Assembly (NCBI GenBank): GCA_902729315.2 | Contig: LR746273.1 | Coordinates: forward strand, 1,617,001 to 1,681,000 | Length of the DNA: 64,000 nt | Source: Spirodela intermedia | Taxonomy: Eukaryota; Streptophyta; Magnoliopsida; Alismatales; Araceae | Reading direction: 5' to 3' | Shown here: positions 60,611 through 64,000 of the stretch, one piece after another | Position numbering within the stretch: the stretch's first letter is position 1 | Layout: every line of letters begins with the position of its first letter | Notes under the pieces: model-generated | Seen by the model: only the letters and a program-made list of their open reading frames with translations | The model's database searches: none | Told to the model about the DNA's origin: nothing | Translations under genes and position numbers: made by a program

Positions 60611-61936
60611 CGACGATCAGTCCCGCCGGGGAATTTCCCATTCTAAGTAAATATCTGGTTGAATTGTACAGCAGCTTCTCCCGATGGGCGGCTCCCTCCC
60701 TTTTTCGCTCTTTTGTGCTCTAAATAGGCTTATATGCTTCACCTGTAGTCGTCGGATGCGCCGCCCCCACCACCACCAACACCATTTGTGTGATGCCGAT
60801 TGATGCCAGTAATATCCTCCGCCCGGGTACTCTCGTGATTCTGTTCGCTGCAAGACGACTCCTTTTTTTGCCCACATCAATCCCCCATTCAGACTGCAAG
60901 ATGATCAGGCTGCCCCTCTCTCTCTCTCCCCTTCGGACAGACAGGAGTTGATCATAGTCTGTGTCAACGGGGCTCGACTGGGGAGTCACCGCAGCACCGA
61001 AGGCTCGCGCGAACCGGAGAAAAGAAGAGTCGACGTATCGGCTGTTCGGGTTTAGATTCTGTTCGCTTCAAGACCCCTCTTTTTTTTCCCCACATCAATC
61101 CCCCTTCAGACTGTCCCTCGGACAGGAGTTGACCAATGTCTGTGTCAACGGGGGTCGACAGGGAAGTCACCGCAGCACTGAAGGCAGACATACCCTGGGT
61201 TGTTCGGATTTAGACAAGCCAGGTGTTGATCTCCAAGCTTCGAGGAGTCAAAAGGGAGAGTAAACGCTCTTGTTTCAGGAGTCAAAGGAGAGAGAATCAT
61301 TGGGGGTTTGGGATTGTAGGGCTTTACCCTGGGTTAGAGGGAGCCCTTGCAGAAATTCTCGACGGCCCGGTGAGGGGCCGAGGAGGGGGTTTGGAAATAG
61401 TTTTCAACCAGCAATTGACGCGACTCGGTTATAACCTCACTGCCTGCGTCATTGCCCCAAGCGCAAAGATGAGGCGGATGTAAGCAGCAGCTTCCTAATT
61501 TATACTCATTGACCCTCCGTATTCCTTTCATTTACCGATGTGGGACTATATTGCCTGGCCACATATTACATGCTATTCTATCAAAATTACCTATTTTGGT
61601 TAATGGGCCGATGTATACCCAATCCCGTTAAAGCCCAATAAAAGCCCAGTGAGACTCAAGAAGAGAAGAGAAGAGGAGAGAGAGAGAGAATCAGACCTCT
61701 TGCATGACCCGGGCCCACTGACAACACCCCCTCCTTTCTCTTGCATGATTGTACCCTCGCTCAATTCGGCTGCATCTATTGTTTGGAAATCAGTGGGCAA
61801 GTGATGCATAAAAGGAAAATATTTTCATTACTTAATTTCCCATAAGCTAAAGTCAGTAACAAAAAAAGACATTTATCCAAAGAAATTTGTCTTTCATCAA
61901 ATATCACAAAATAGATTTGTCTTGAGGTGGTTTCAT
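60611..61936. other. Convergent spacer between STY kinase and DPMS1
   Basis: The kinase 3' flank holds a diverged tandem pair (60837-61185, listed separately). Near 61540 is CCGATGTGGGACTATATTGC, typical of decayed plant repeats. No gene seen. Confidence 0.45.
60837..61185 (+). repeat. Diverged tandem pair (about 218-bp period)
   Basis: Copies at about 60837-61003 and 61055-61185 both start GATTCTGTTCGCT and share CCCACATCAATCCCCC, CGGACAGGAGTTGA-like, TCTGTGTCAACGGGG and GTCACCGCAGCAC. Confidence 0.85.

Positions 61937-64000
<2,064 letters not shown>

Overview
This is a gene-rich stretch of nuclear DNA from a flowering plant. The genes are split by many short GT-AG introns and have TATA boxes and CT/GA microsatellites near their starts. 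Several products are plant- or chloroplast-specific: plastocyanin, a DYW-class PPR protein, a DEVIL/ROTUNDIFOLIA-like peptide, the ankyrin protein AKRP and an ACT-domain STY kinase. The species cannot be named from the sequence. I see no bacterial, organellar or viral region, no CRISPR array and no credible tRNA or rRNA gene. Apart from one 66-base Ty3/gypsy scrap, no transposon is recognisable. I did not find a convincing new biological system.

Layout: the 3' end of a chloroplast pseudouridine synthase gene (1-555, +), with its last exon copied in tandem downstream; aconitase, 20 exons (1762-8813, +); prolyl 4-hydroxylase, 7 exons (9595-14652, -), head to head with an intronless PPR-DYW gene (15144-17576, +); the largest subunit of RNA polymerase II, 14 exons (18957-27143, +); a syringolide-induced 14-1-1-like protein (28121-28777, +); plastocyanin (29900-30406, -); a transformer-2/SR45a-like splicing factor, 7 exons (32861-36439, +); AKRP (37058-41423, +); a bifunctional-nuclease/UVR protein (42190-46047, +); a 59-residue DVL/RTFL peptide gene (47345-47524, +); about 5.8 kb without a gene I can support; an STY8/17/46-type kinase, 16 exons (53343-60610, +); and most of dolichol-phosphate mannosyltransferase subunit 1 (61937-64000, -, running off the window).

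Exon boundaries were placed by joining splice sites so that each reading frame stays open and follows the conserved protein. Every multi-exon model closes in phase. The genes do not form one pathway. What links them is position: from memory, their Arabidopsis counterparts sit in a few small clusters on chromosomes 4, 5 and 1, so this window looks like one ancestral block before duplication and gene loss. The second theme is many short direct tandem duplications (35 to about 310 bp, 2 to 4 copies) and very long GA arrays in introns and spacers.
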